From positions 1-6,929 of the forward strand of contig DDNW01000126.1 in NCBI GenBank assembly GCA_002341345.1: 6,929 bases of DNA. The letters run 5' to 3'. The translations under genes were made by a program, and so were the position numbers. Shown here piece after piece: positions 1 to 6,929 of this stretch. Below the pieces are notes generated by a model, which ran no database searches, was not told the DNA's origin, and worked only from the letters and a program-made list of their open reading frames with translations. Every line of letters begins with the position of its first letter. Position 1 is the stretch's first letter. Origin of the DNA: Erythrobacter sp. UBA2510 (GTDB taxonomy: Bacteria > Pseudomonadota > Alphaproteobacteria > Sphingomonadales > Sphingomonadaceae).

Positions 1-1
1 C

Positions 2-643
2 GCGAAGACGCTGATTCGCCGCGCGCTGCAGTCCTATTGGGCCGCGGCCCTGCTGATGCCCTATGCGCGCTTCGCCAAGGCCGCGACCGACACCAAATAC
101 GATATCGAGGTGCTCTCGGCACGCTTCATGGTCAGTTTCGAACAGGCCGCGCACCGGCTGACCACGTTGCAACGCAGCGGCTCGACCAATGTCCCGTTCT
201 TTTTCCTGCGGGTCGATCAGGCGGGCAATGTGTCCAAGAGATTGGACGGGGCGGGTTTCCCCTTCGCACGGCATGGCGGCGGCTGCCCCTTGTGGAACGT
301 GCACAGGGTGTTCGCCAATCCGGGGCAGACCGATGCCCAGCTGATCGAACTGCCCGATGGCGAGCGCTTCGTGTCGATCGCGCGCACGGTACGCGCCGGA
401 CGGGCGGGTTTTGGTGCGCAGGGGGCCTTGCGCGCGGTCGCGCTCGCCTGTTCGGACAGCCATCTCGACCGGCTGGTCTATGCCAAGGGGCTCGACCGCG
501 AGGCGCCGACCCCGATCGGTATTTCGTGCCGCATCTGCCATCGTCCGCGCTGCGTTGCGCGCTCGAGCCCGCCGATCGGGCGCGAGATCCTGCCGGTGCG
601 ATTCCGCGATCCGGGCCTGCCCTTCGCCTTTGCCAGCGAATAA
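2..643 (+). CDS. Short-chain fatty acyl regulator (ScfR / DUF2083 type), 5'-truncated
   Basis: This is the C-terminal part of a transcriptional regulator; the frame is open from base 2 to the TAA at 641-643, giving 213 residues with the true start outside the window. Full members are about 450-480 residues long: an XRE helix-turn-helix, an ImmA/IrrE (DUF955) region, then the C-terminal domain seen here. Recognisable pieces are RFMVSFEQAAHRLTTLQR (end of the ImmA/IrrE-like part), a phenylalanine-rich strand near 200-215, a glycine/cysteine turn (GGGCPLWNVHRVF, about 274-312), and a C-terminal cysteine cluster CRICHRPRC whose Cys codons start at 527, 536 and 551, followed by the family's PP(I/L) segment. 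Characterised relatives (RamB in corynebacteria, PccR in Rhodobacter) sense acyl-CoA or acetate status and control the glyoxylate shunt or propionyl-CoA assimilation. The target here is probably upstream and not visible. Family assignment is fairly sure; the effector is unknown. Confidence 0.85.
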   Translation, partial: AKTLIRRALQSYWAAALLMPYARFAKAATDTKYDIEVLSARFMVSFEQAAHRLTTLQRSGSTNVPFFFLRVDQAGNVSKRLDGAGFPFARHGGGCPLWNVHRVFANPGQTDAQLIELPDGERFVSIARTVRAGRAGFGAQGALRAVALACSDSHLDRLVYAKGLDREAPTPIGISCRICHRPRCVARSSPPIGREILPVRFRDPGLPFAFASE

Positions 644-671
644 ATGTGCTGTCCCACACACCAGATTGATA

Positions 672-700
672 TTGCAATGCAGCAAGCAGAGGCCTTTATT
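672..700 (+). promoter_or_regulatory. Possible sigma-70-like promoter for the transglutaminase/ATP-grasp operon
   Basis: The gap 644-708 is the only non-coding stretch in the window and is visibly more AT-rich than its surroundings. It contains TTGCAA (672-677), exactly 17 bp, then TTTATT (695-700); each hexamer matches 4 of 6 bases of the bacterial consensus. A start site 6-9 bases after the second hexamer would fall at about 706-709, on or next to the ATG at 709, implying a leaderless or nearly leaderless mRNA. This fits the lack of a Shine-Dalgarno sequence directly before that ATG; the nearest purine run, AGAGG at 688-692, is 16 bases away. An alternative -35, TTGATA at 666-671, has a better hexamer but no -10 at proper spacing. 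No terminator hairpin for the preceding gene is visible here; only a 4-bp TGTG/CACA pairing exists. The match is weak and remains a guess. Confidence 0.25.
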
Positions 701-708
701 CTCCAGCT

Positions 709-3700
709 ATGATCCGCGCCGCGCTGCACCACCTGACATCCTATCGCTATTCGCGACCCATCCGGCTGGGCCCGCAGGTCATCCGCCTGCGTCCCGCCCC
801 GCATACGCGCACGGCGGTTCCCAATTACGCGCTCAAGATCGCGCCCGAGGGACACTTCATCAACTGGCAGCAGGACCCGCACGGAAACTGGCAGGCACGC
901 ATCGTCTTCCCCGATCCGGTCGATCACTTCAGCATCGAGGTCGACCTGATCGCCGATATGGCGGTGATCAATCCGTTCGACTTCTTCGTCGAGGAATATG
1001 CCGAGAATTACCCCTTCAATTACGACGACAAGCTGAAGTCGGACCTCGCTGCCTATTTCGCAATCGAGCCTCAAGGCCCGTTGTTCGAGAACCTGGTCAC
1101 GGCCCACGAAGAGCAGGCAGACCGCGAGGATTTCCGTACCATCGACTTCCTGGTCGAGGTCAACCGCCAGCTCGAACAGCGCATCGATTACGTCATCCGC
1201 ATGGAAAGCGGTGTCCAGACGCCCGAAGAAACGCTGAAGATCGGCAGCGGGTCGTGCCGCGATTCGGCATGGCTGCTGGTCCAGCTGCTGCGGCGGCTGG
1301 GCTTCGCCGCGCGCTTTGTGTCGGGCTATTCGATCCAGCTGGTCGCCGATGTCGAGCCGGTCGACGGGCCCAAGGGCGTCACGCAGGACGTGGTCGACCT
1401 GCATGCCTGGGCCGAGGCCTATGTGCCGGGCGCGGGCTGGGTCGCGCTCGATGCCACATCCGGCATGTTCGCGGGCGAAGGGCACATCCCGCTCGCCGCG
1501 ACGCCGCATTATCGCTCCGCCGCGCCGATCGAGGGGATGGCCGAACCTGCCGAGGTCGATTTCGACCATGCGATGAAGGTCAGCCGGGTGCACGAGGCGG
1601 TGCGGATCACCAAGCCCTTCACCGAGGAACGCTGGCAGGCGCTGCTGCGGCTCGGCGCGCAGGTCGATGCCGATCTTGCGGAAGGCGACGTGCGCCTGAC
1701 GCAGGGGGGTGAGCCGACCTTCGTCGCCGAAGACGGGGGCGAGGCGCCCGAATGGAATGGCGAGGCCGTGGGCCCGACCAAGGCGAAATATGCCGACAGG
1801 CTGATCCGCAAGCTGGGCGCGGCTTTCGCGCCGGGCGCGCTGCTCCATCACGGGCAGGGCAAGTGGTATCCGGGCGAGAGCCTGCCGCGCTGGGGCTATT
1901 CGCTGTACTGGCGCAAGGACGGCAAGCCACTGTGGAACGACCCTGCGCTGATTGCCCGCGACCCGGACGCGGACGACCAGCCCGAAGCGGTGCCAGAACA
2001 GGTACAGGCCGAACAGGCCGAGGCGTTCCTCGCCGCCGCCGCCGAGAATCTCGGGGTCGGGTCCGAATATGTCCACACGGTCTACGAAGACTCCGAAAAG
2101 TGGATCGAGCGCGAGGGCGCGCTGCCGGTCAACGTGACCGTGGCCGACCCCAAGATCGACGATCCGGAGGAACGCCAGCGCATCGTCGCCACCTTCAGTC
2201 GCGGCCTGACCAGGCCGGTCGGCTATGTCCTGCCGATCCAGCGCTGGAATGCGCAGCAGGCCAAGGTGCCGCGCTGGAAGAGCGAAAAATGGAGCGTGCG
2301 GCGCGGGGCGCTGTTCGCGGTGCCGGGCGATGCGTCGCTCGGCTATCGCCTGCCGTTGGGCTCGCTGCCGCATGTCCCCAAGAGCGACTGGCCCTATATC
2401 CATCCGCGCGTCGAAACCGACCCGCAGGCCCCGCTCGCCGATTTCCGCGAGCAGCGGGCAGCGACCGGTGAAGCCACCCGCGAGGAACGCACCACGGCCG
2501 ACGGACAGATGGTCGAGCGGGTGGCCGAAGCCGAAGGTTCTGCCCGGCAGGACATCGTCGAGCAGGAAATCATCGCAGGCGCGGTACGGACTGCGCTGAC
2601 GGTCGAGCCCAAGGGCAATTTCCTCTCGGTCTTCATCCCGCCGCTCGAAAGCATCGAGGACTTCCTCGACCTGGTGGCCGAGATCGAGGCGACCGCCGCC
2701 AAGATGAAGCTGCCGGTCCGGATCGAGGGCTATCCGCCCCCGCCCGACCCGCGCATCAACGTGCTCAAGGTCACGCCCGACCCCGGCGTAGTCGAGGTCA
2801 ATATCCATCCGGCCGCGACGTTTGACGAACTGGTCGACGTCACCACCCGGCTCTATGACGCGGCGCGCGAATGCGGGCTGACGGCAGACAAGTTCATGGT
2901 CGACGGGCGCTCGGTCGGGACCGGCGGCGGCAACCACATGGTGCTGGGCGGCGCGAGCTTTACCGACAGCGCCTTTATCCGTCGCCCGGACCTGCTCAAG
3001 AGCTTCGTCCTCTACTGGCAGCGGCACCCCTCGCTCAGCTACCTCTTCTCCGGCCTGTTCATCGGTCCGACCAGTCAGGCTCCGCGCATCGACGAGGCGC
3101 GGCACGACAGCCTTTACGAGCTGGAAATGGCACTGGGGCAGGTCCCGCCGCCGGGCGTGCCGCCGAAATTCCCCTGGGTGGTGGACCTGTTGTTCCGCAA
3201 CATGCTGGTCGACGTGACGGGCAATACGCACCGGACCGAGATCTGCATCGACAAGCTCTATTCGCCCGACGGGCCGACCGGACGCCTCGGCCTCGTCGAG
3301 TTCCGCGGCTTCGAGATGCCGCCCGATGCGCGGATGAGCGTTGCCGCCCAGCTGCTGCTGCGCGCGCTGACCGCGTGGTTCTGGAAGGAACCGCAGGACG
3401 GGCCGCTGGTGCGCTGGGGAACGTCTCTGCACGACAAGTTCCTGCTGCCGCATTTCTGCTGGAACGACTTCCTCGAAGTGCTCTCGGACCTGCGCCATGC
3501 GGGCTACGATTTCGACCCCAACTGGTTCGAAGCGCAGCACCAGTTCCGTTTCCCGGTCCACGGCACCGTCCATGCCGGCGGGGTCGAGCTGGAAATCGCC
3601 CATGCGCTCGAACCGTGGAACGTGCTCGGCGAAACCGGCGCGATCGGCGGCACGGTGCGCTATGTCGACAGCTCGACCGAGCGGCTGCAGGTGCGCGTGA

Positions 3701-4101
3701 AGGGCCTGACCCCCGGACGGCATATCATCGCCTGCAATGGGCGGCGCGTACCGCTCCACGCGACCGGTAATCCGGGCGAGGCGGTCGGCGGCGTGCGCTA
3801 CAAGGCGTGGGCCCCGGCGATCTGCCTGCACCCGCTGCTGAAGGCCAACGCACCCCTGACGTTTGACGTCCTCGACGCCTGGAACGGGCGTTCGCTGGGC
3901 GGATGTGTCTATCATGTGGCACATCCGGGCGGACGCAGTTATGATGACGTTCCGATCAACAATTACGAGGCCGAGGCGCGGCGCATGGCGCGCTTCCAGA
4001 GCCACGGGCACACGCCGGGGGCGGTAGAGATGCCAGCGGCCGAACAGGGGGGTGAATTTCCGATGACGCTCGACCTGCGCCGCCCTGCAAGGCTGGGATA
4101 A
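709..4101 (+). CDS. Transglutaminase-like / DUF2126 two-module protein
   Basis: A 1,130-residue protein, usual length for this family. Residues 2-85 form the beta-rich N-terminal domain of bacterial transglutaminases ([20 protein letters not shown]). Residues about 140-255 form the transglutaminase core with the full papain-like triad: Cys183 in [12 protein letters not shown], His232 in [11 protein letters not shown] and Asp248 in WVALDATSG. From about residue 329 ([11 protein letters not shown]) to about 1104 it is DUF2126, split by a charged linker at about 573-620. Later conserved stretches are [11 protein letters not shown] (738-748), [13 protein letters not shown] (778-790), [11 protein letters not shown] (841-851) and [11 protein letters not shown] (862-872). 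The His, Glu and Arg residues of these resemble the metal/ATP-site pattern of glutamine-synthetase and glutamate-cysteine-ligase folds, so an amidoligase role is inferred. No signal peptide or membrane segment is seen; it is probably cytoplasmic. The ATG at 709 sits right where the family domain begins, which supports it despite the absent ribosome site. The ATP-grasp/alpha-E gene follows 10 bp later. Substrate unknown. Confidence 0.93.
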   Translation: MIRAALHHLTSYRYSRPIRLGPQVIRLRPAPHTRTAVPNYALKIAPEGHFINWQQDPHGNWQARIVFPDPVDHFSIEVDLIADMAVINPFDFFVEEYAENYPFNYDDKLKSDLAAYFAIEPQGPLFENLVTAHEEQADREDFRTIDFLVEVNRQLEQRIDYVIRMESGVQTPEETLKIGSGSCRDSAWLLVQLLRRLGFAARFVSGYSIQLVADVEPVDGPKGVTQDVVDLHAWAEAYVPGAGWVALDATSGMFAGEGHIPLAATPHYRSAAPIEGMAEPAEVDFDHAMKVSRVHEAVRITKPFTEERWQALLRLGAQVDADLAEGDVRLTQGGEPTFVAEDGGEAPEWNGEAVGPTKAKYADRLIRKLGAAFAPGALLHHGQGKWYPGESLPRWGYSLYWRKDGKPLWNDPALIARDPDADDQPEAVPEQVQAEQAEAFLAAAAENLGVGSEYVHTVYEDSEKWIEREGALPVNVTVADPKIDDPEERQRIVATFSRGLTRPVGYVLPIQRWNAQQAKVPRWKSEKWSVRRGALFAVPGDASLGYRLPLGSLPHVPKSDWPYIHPRVETDPQAPLADFREQRAATGEATREERTTADGQMVERVAEAEGSARQDIVEQEIIAGAVRTALTVEPKGNFLSVFIPPLESIEDFLDLVAEIEATAAKMKLPVRIEGYPPPPDPRINVLKVTPDPGVVEVNIHPAATFDELVDVTTRLYDAARECGLTADKFMVDGRSVGTGGGNHMVLGGASFTDSAFIRRPDLLKSFVLYWQRHPSLSYLFSGLFIGPTSQAPRIDEARHDSLYELEMALGQVPPPGVPPKFPWVVDLLFRNMLVDVTGNTHRTEICIDKLYSPDGPTGRLGLVEFRGFEMPPDARMSVAAQLLLRALTAWFWKEPQDGPLVRWGTSLHDKFLLPHFCWNDFLEVLSDLRHAGYDFDPNWFEAQHQFRFPVHGTVHAGGVELEIAHALEPWNVLGETGAIGGTVRYVDSSTERLQVRVKGLTPGRHIIACNGRRVPLHATGNPGEAVGGVRYKAWAPAICLHPLLKANAPLTFDVLDAWNGRSLGGCVYHVAHPGGRSYDDVPINNYEAEARRMARFQSHGHTPGAVEMPAAEQGGEFPMTLDLRRPARLG

Positions 4102-4111
4102 CCGGACCCCT

Positions 4112-6613
4112 ATGGCGAGTTCCGGCACTGCGGGCAATGGCGACCTGTTCGGGCCCGATCCGGGTCTGGATCCGCTCGCCTATTATTGCCCGCCCGATGC
4201 CCGTGCCGACATCTACGCCGCTGCCGATCCGGCGATCGCGCGGCACTGGCGCGGCTTCGCCTCGGGCCTCGCGGCGCAGGCGCATGGCGACATGTCCTCG
4301 CTGCAGAGCTATTTCGACCGCCATGTCGAGGACCTTGGCCTTGCTTTCCGCCTGACCGGCGACGAGCAGGAGCGCTCCTGGCCGCTCAACCCGATGCCGC
4401 TGCTGATCAGCGCACAGGAATGGGCGGGGATCGAGGCCGGCCTTGTCCAGCGCGCCGAACTGCTCGAAGCCGTGGTTGCCGACATCTACGGCCCCCAGCG
4501 CCTTGTCGCCGAGGGGCATTTGCCCGCCAGCGTCGTTTCGGGCAGCGGCCATTTCGCGCGACGCATGGTTGGCACGAAGCCGCCGGGCCGGCGATTCCTG
4601 CATGTCTATGCGGTCGACCTCGCACGCGGGCCCACCGGCGAATGGCGCGTGCTCGCCGACCGGGTACGGCTGGCGACGGGCATCGGCTATGCGCTCGAAA
4701 ACCGGCTCGCGATGCAGCGCGCGACTGGTGGCCTGCTCGCGGCCATTGGCACCAGGCGACAGAGCGGCTTTTTCGAAGGCCTGCGCTGCGGCATCGCCGC
4801 CAATTGCGCGCGCAGCGACCCGCGTATCGGCCTGCTGACGCCGGGCCGGTTCAACCAGTCCTATCCCGAACAGGCGCATCTGGCGCGGCATCTGGGCTTT
4901 TCGCTGGTGGAAGGCCGCGACCTGACCGTGCGCGAGGGCAAGCTCTATGTCCGCACGATCGGCGGGCTGAAGCGGATCGATGCGCTGTGGCGCTGGATCA
5001 ATGCGCGCGACATCGACCCGCTCGCCTTCGACGCGCGCTCGCGCATCGGCGTGCCCGGCCTGATCGATGCGGCGACAAATGGCGTGGTGCTGGCCAACTG
5101 GCCCGGTGCAGGCGTGATCGAGAGCCGCGCCATGCCTGCCTTCCTGCCACGCCTTGCCCCCGTCCTGCTGGGCGAAGACCTCAAATTGCCCAATGCGGCA
5201 ACCTGGTGGTGCGGCGGCGAGGAAGAACGCGCACATGTGCTGGGCCATCTGGACGAGCTGGTGATCAGTTCCTCCTTTCGTAACGCGGTGCCGGGGCTGG
5301 AGGACGGGCGTACGCAGGCAGGCAGCAGCCTGACGGACGAGGCGCGGGCGCGGATCGAGCAGGGCATTGCCGTGCGCCCCATGGATTACACTGCGCAGGA
5401 GGTGGTCAGCCTGTCGACCACGCCGGTGCTTGCAAAGGGCCGGTTCGAACCGCGCGGCTTCACCATGCGCGCCTTCCTGACGCGCGACGAGAATGGCGAG
5501 TGGTTCGCACTGCAAGGCGGCTTTGCCCGCGTGTCCGAGCGTGGCGACCTCAGGAATTCGCTGATGGGCCTGGGCGATATCTCGGCCGATCTGTGCATCG
5601 TGGAGCCGGTCGTCTCGGCCCCGGTCGCAGGCGCACCCAGGCTGGAGGCTCCGGCGGTGCGGCGCGAACAGGGCCTGCTGCCCAGTCAGGCAGCGGACAA
5701 CCTCTTCTGGCTTGGTCGCTATGGCGAACGCGCGCACCAGACGGTACGGATCGTGCGTGCCCTGATCGAACAGGCCTCGCTCGCGGGCGCCCGTCCGCGG
5801 CCGAGCACCACGGTCCAGCGGCTCGCCGACCTGCTGCGGGTGCTGGGCGCGGTGCCCAAGGAAAGCGTGAAATGGGTGCCCTCGCGCCTTGCCGGTATTG
5901 CACTGTCCGAACGGACCAACCCCGGTTCGGTGCGGGCGCTGACGCTGTCGGCGCGCGGGATTGCGCTGCTGTTGCGCGACCGGCTGACGCGCGACGCGTG
6001 GCGCGCGATCCAGCGCACGCTGCCCAGCTACATCCCCGGCGATATGGAAAGCCTCGCCAACAGCTGCGATTCCATGGTCGAGCGGTTTGCCGGCCTCGCG
6101 CGGCTGATGGCCGACGGGATGAGCCGCGGCCCCGCGTGGCACTTCCTCGACATGGGGCTGTGCCTCGAACGTGGGTCGATGGTGGTGCGCGCCGCGCAGG
6201 CGATCGTGCCGGGGAGCGCGAGCGCGGAGGACCTGTCCGCCCTGCTCGACCTGATCGACGGCCAGTCGCTTTATCGCAGCCGTTATCTGGCCATGCCTTT
6301 CATCGCCCCGGTGTTCGACATGGTGCTGCTCGACCCGTCGCAGCCGCGCGGGCTCGCTTTCCAGGTGGCACAGATAGAAGCGCATCTGGCCACCCTGCCC
6401 GTAGTACGCGAGGACGGCATGGTCGAGCCGCCGCTGCGCATGGCTCGCGCGCTGGTGGCGAAGCTGGAAAGCCTCGATGCCGAGCAGGTCGATACCAAGG
6501 TGCTGATCGGCATCGGTAACGATCTGGCCGCGCTGTCCGACGCGATCAGCGACCGTTATTTCCTGCAGGCCGAAACGCCGGGCGACAAGCGCGCGACGAG
6601 CTTGCTGGGATGA
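4112..6613 (+). CDS. Circularly permuted type-2 ATP-grasp / alpha-E fusion protein
   Basis: An 833-residue fusion of two families that are separate genes in many bacteria. Residues about 40-500 are the circularly permuted ATP-grasp domain (older DUF404/DUF407). Landmarks are WPLNPMPLLISAQEW (90-104), VADIYGPQRLVAEG (122-135), LHVYAVDL (163-170), GYALENR (192-198), LLTPGRFNQSYPEQAHLARHL (starting at 241), LVEGRDLTVREGKLYVRT (265-282), GVPGLIDAATNGVVLAN (313-329) and LPNAATWWCGGEEE (359-372). Residues about 518-830 are the alpha-helical alpha-E domain, opening with the signature ADNLFWLGRYGERAHQTVR. ATP-grasp enzymes join carboxylates to amines at the cost of ATP; alpha-E has no proven activity. 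Several expected nucleotide or metal residues look replaced (ADRVR at 182-186, VISSSF at 384-389), so activity is doubtful. No signal peptide is seen; cytoplasm is likely. The preceding stop is 10 bp upstream with only a poor ribosome site, suggesting translational coupling, and the next gene overlaps by ATGA. Confidence 0.92.
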   Translation: MASSGTAGNGDLFGPDPGLDPLAYYCPPDARADIYAAADPAIARHWRGFASGLAAQAHGDMSSLQSYFDRHVEDLGLAFRLTGDEQERSWPLNPMPLLISAQEWAGIEAGLVQRAELLEAVVADIYGPQRLVAEGHLPASVVSGSGHFARRMVGTKPPGRRFLHVYAVDLARGPTGEWRVLADRVRLATGIGYALENRLAMQRATGGLLAAIGTRRQSGFFEGLRCGIAANCARSDPRIGLLTPGRFNQSYPEQAHLARHLGFSLVEGRDLTVREGKLYVRTIGGLKRIDALWRWINARDIDPLAFDARSRIGVPGLIDAATNGVVLANWPGAGVIESRAMPAFLPRLAPVLLGEDLKLPNAATWWCGGEEERAHVLGHLDELVISSSFRNAVPGLEDGRTQAGSSLTDEARARIEQGIAVRPMDYTAQEVVSLSTTPVLAKGRFEPRGFTMRAFLTRDENGEWFALQGGFARVSERGDLRNSLMGLGDISADLCIVEPVVSAPVAGAPRLEAPAVRREQGLLPSQAADNLFWLGRYGERAHQTVRIVRALIEQASLAGARPRPSTTVQRLADLLRVLGAVPKESVKWVPSRLAGIALSERTNPGSVRALTLSARGIALLLRDRLTRDAWRAIQRTLPSYIPGDMESLANSCDSMVERFAGLARLMADGMSRGPAWHFLDMGLCLERGSMVVRAAQAIVPGSASAEDLSALLDLIDGQSLYRSRYLAMPFIAPVFDMVLLDPSQPRGLAFQVAQIEAHLATLPVVREDGMVEPPLRMARALVAKLESLDAEQVDTKVLIGIGNDLAALSDAISDRYFLQAETPGDKRATSLLG

Positions 6614-6929
6614 GCGACACGCAGGGCACCATGACGGCGAACAAGACCTATTCCGTGCGCCATCTGACGCGCATCGAGTATGAGAAGCCGGTCGTCCATG
6701 CCGAGTTCAACCTGCGGCTGACGCCCTATGGCTGGCCGGGGCAGTGGCTCGACAATCACCAGTTGCTGATCACGCCCGAGCCTGATTTTCACCGCGACCA
6801 CGCAGGCCCCTATTGCGTCAATGCCAGCCATATCGGCTTCGCTGCCCCGCTGCTCGCACTCGAAGTGCTCAGCACCTTTACCGCGCGGCTTGACGATACG
6901 CCGGAGCCGGCTGACGGGCCGCTGCTGTC
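6610..6929 (+). CDS. Second transglutaminase-family protein, N-terminal part (3'-truncated)
   Basis: Open from the ATG at 6610 to the right edge (106 full codons). The visible part is the N-terminal beta-rich domain typical of bacterial transglutaminase-like proteins: YSVRHLTRIEYEKPV (residues 14-28), then NLRLTPYGWPGQWLDNHQLL, a pattern also seen, in diverged form, at the start of the large protein at 709. The catalytic core with its Cys-His-Asp triad would lie beyond the window, so activity cannot be judged. Family members of this stand-alone type are usually about 270-300 residues long. The ATG at 6610 overlaps the upstream TGA (ATGA), typical of translational coupling in one operon. A second in-frame ATG at 6631 sits four bases after AGGG (6623-6626) and still leaves the whole domain intact, so the start is not settled. 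Its presence right after the ATP-grasp/alpha-E gene is the usual order for this gene group. Confidence 0.85.
   Translation, partial: MSDTQGTMTANKTYSVRHLTRIEYEKPVVHAEFNLRLTPYGWPGQWLDNHQLLITPEPDFHRDHAGPYCVNASHIGFAAPLLALEVLSTFTARLDDTPEPADGPLL
6623..6626 (+). promoter_or_regulatory. Possible ribosome binding site for an internal start at 6631
   Basis: AGGG lies four bases before the ATG at 6631, inside the first codons of the reading frame that opens at 6610. The spacing is short for a Shine-Dalgarno element. The ATG at 6610 has no comparable purine run before it and would rely on ribosomes finishing the upstream gene. The site matters only for choosing between the two starts, which differ by seven residues outside the conserved domain. 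Confidence 0.2.

Noticed and set aside
644..665. Possible terminator after the regulator gene
   Set aside because: Only a 4-bp TGTG/CACA pairing with no following T-run, too weak to be an intrinsic terminator.
357..1712. Sense-strand open frame of 451 codons bridging the regulator and the transglutaminase gene
   Set aside because: It lies in a different frame from both supported genes, crosses the intergenic gap, and encodes Arg/Ala/Gly-rich low-complexity sequence typical of shadow frames in GC-rich DNA.
1966..2055. Acidic, Ala/Glu/Gln-rich stretch in the large protein, suspected as an inserted repeat
   Set aside because: No exact repeat unit is present, the reading frame and composition continue smoothly, and a low-complexity loop in a long multidomain protein is ordinary.
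478..4137. Antisense open frame of 1,219 codons on the - strand
   Set aside because: It is codon-aligned opposite the transglutaminase/DUF2126 gene and is open only because that gene lacks TTA, CTA and TCA codons. Its translation is rich in Arg, Ala, His and Gln with no recognisable domain, while the sense strand has clear family motifs and catalytic residues.
3956..6385. Antisense open frame of 809 codons on the - strand
   Set aside because: Same cause, opposite the ATP-grasp/alpha-E gene in the aligned frame; no domain is recognisable and the sense protein is well supported.
5500..6519. Sense-strand open frame of 339 codons inside the ATP-grasp/alpha-E gene
   Set aside because: It is an out-of-frame shadow with Arg/Gly/Ala-rich translation and overlaps the well-conserved alpha-E coding frame.

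Overview
The window is GC-rich (roughly two thirds G+C by eye), densely coding, and transcribed entirely on the + strand. Codon usage, the families present and their order suggest an alphaproteobacterium, most likely a sphingomonad or erythrobacter-like organism. That placement is inferred from style and gene content, because no rRNA or other marker gene is present.

Layout: (1) 2-643 holds the C-terminal 213 residues of a short-chain fatty acyl regulator (ScfR/DUF2083-type XRE regulator), cut by the left edge. (2) 644-708 is the only real intergenic gap, 65 bp, with a weak promoter-like element placed so that a transcript would begin almost at the next start codon. (3) 709-4101 encodes a large two-part protein: an N-terminal bacterial transglutaminase-like module with an intact Cys-His-Asp triad, then a DUF2126 module. 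(4) 4112-6613 encodes a fusion of a circularly permuted type-2 ATP-grasp domain and an alpha-E domain. (5) 6610-6929 is the start of a second, separate transglutaminase-family protein. It overlaps the previous gene by four bases (ATGA) and is cut by the right edge.

Genes 3 to 5 are separated by 10 bp and then -4 bp, so they almost certainly form one operon. The combination of transglutaminase-DUF2126, circularly permuted ATP-grasp plus alpha-E, and stand-alone transglutaminase is a known conserved genomic association. It is often followed by a proteasome-like NTN peptidase (Anbu). Comparative genomics has proposed it as a system that forms, rearranges or removes amide/peptide bonds, but to my knowledge its substrate is not established. 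The window shows the ligase-like and transglutaminase-like parts; any peptidase would lie beyond the right edge.

The most notable point is that the ATP-grasp half appears to have lost several residues that stand-alone members of its family use for nucleotide and metal binding. By contrast, the transglutaminase triad and the glutamine-synthetase-like motifs of the DUF2126 half look intact. I saw no mobile elements, CRISPR arrays, RNA genes, strong terminators or large repeats.
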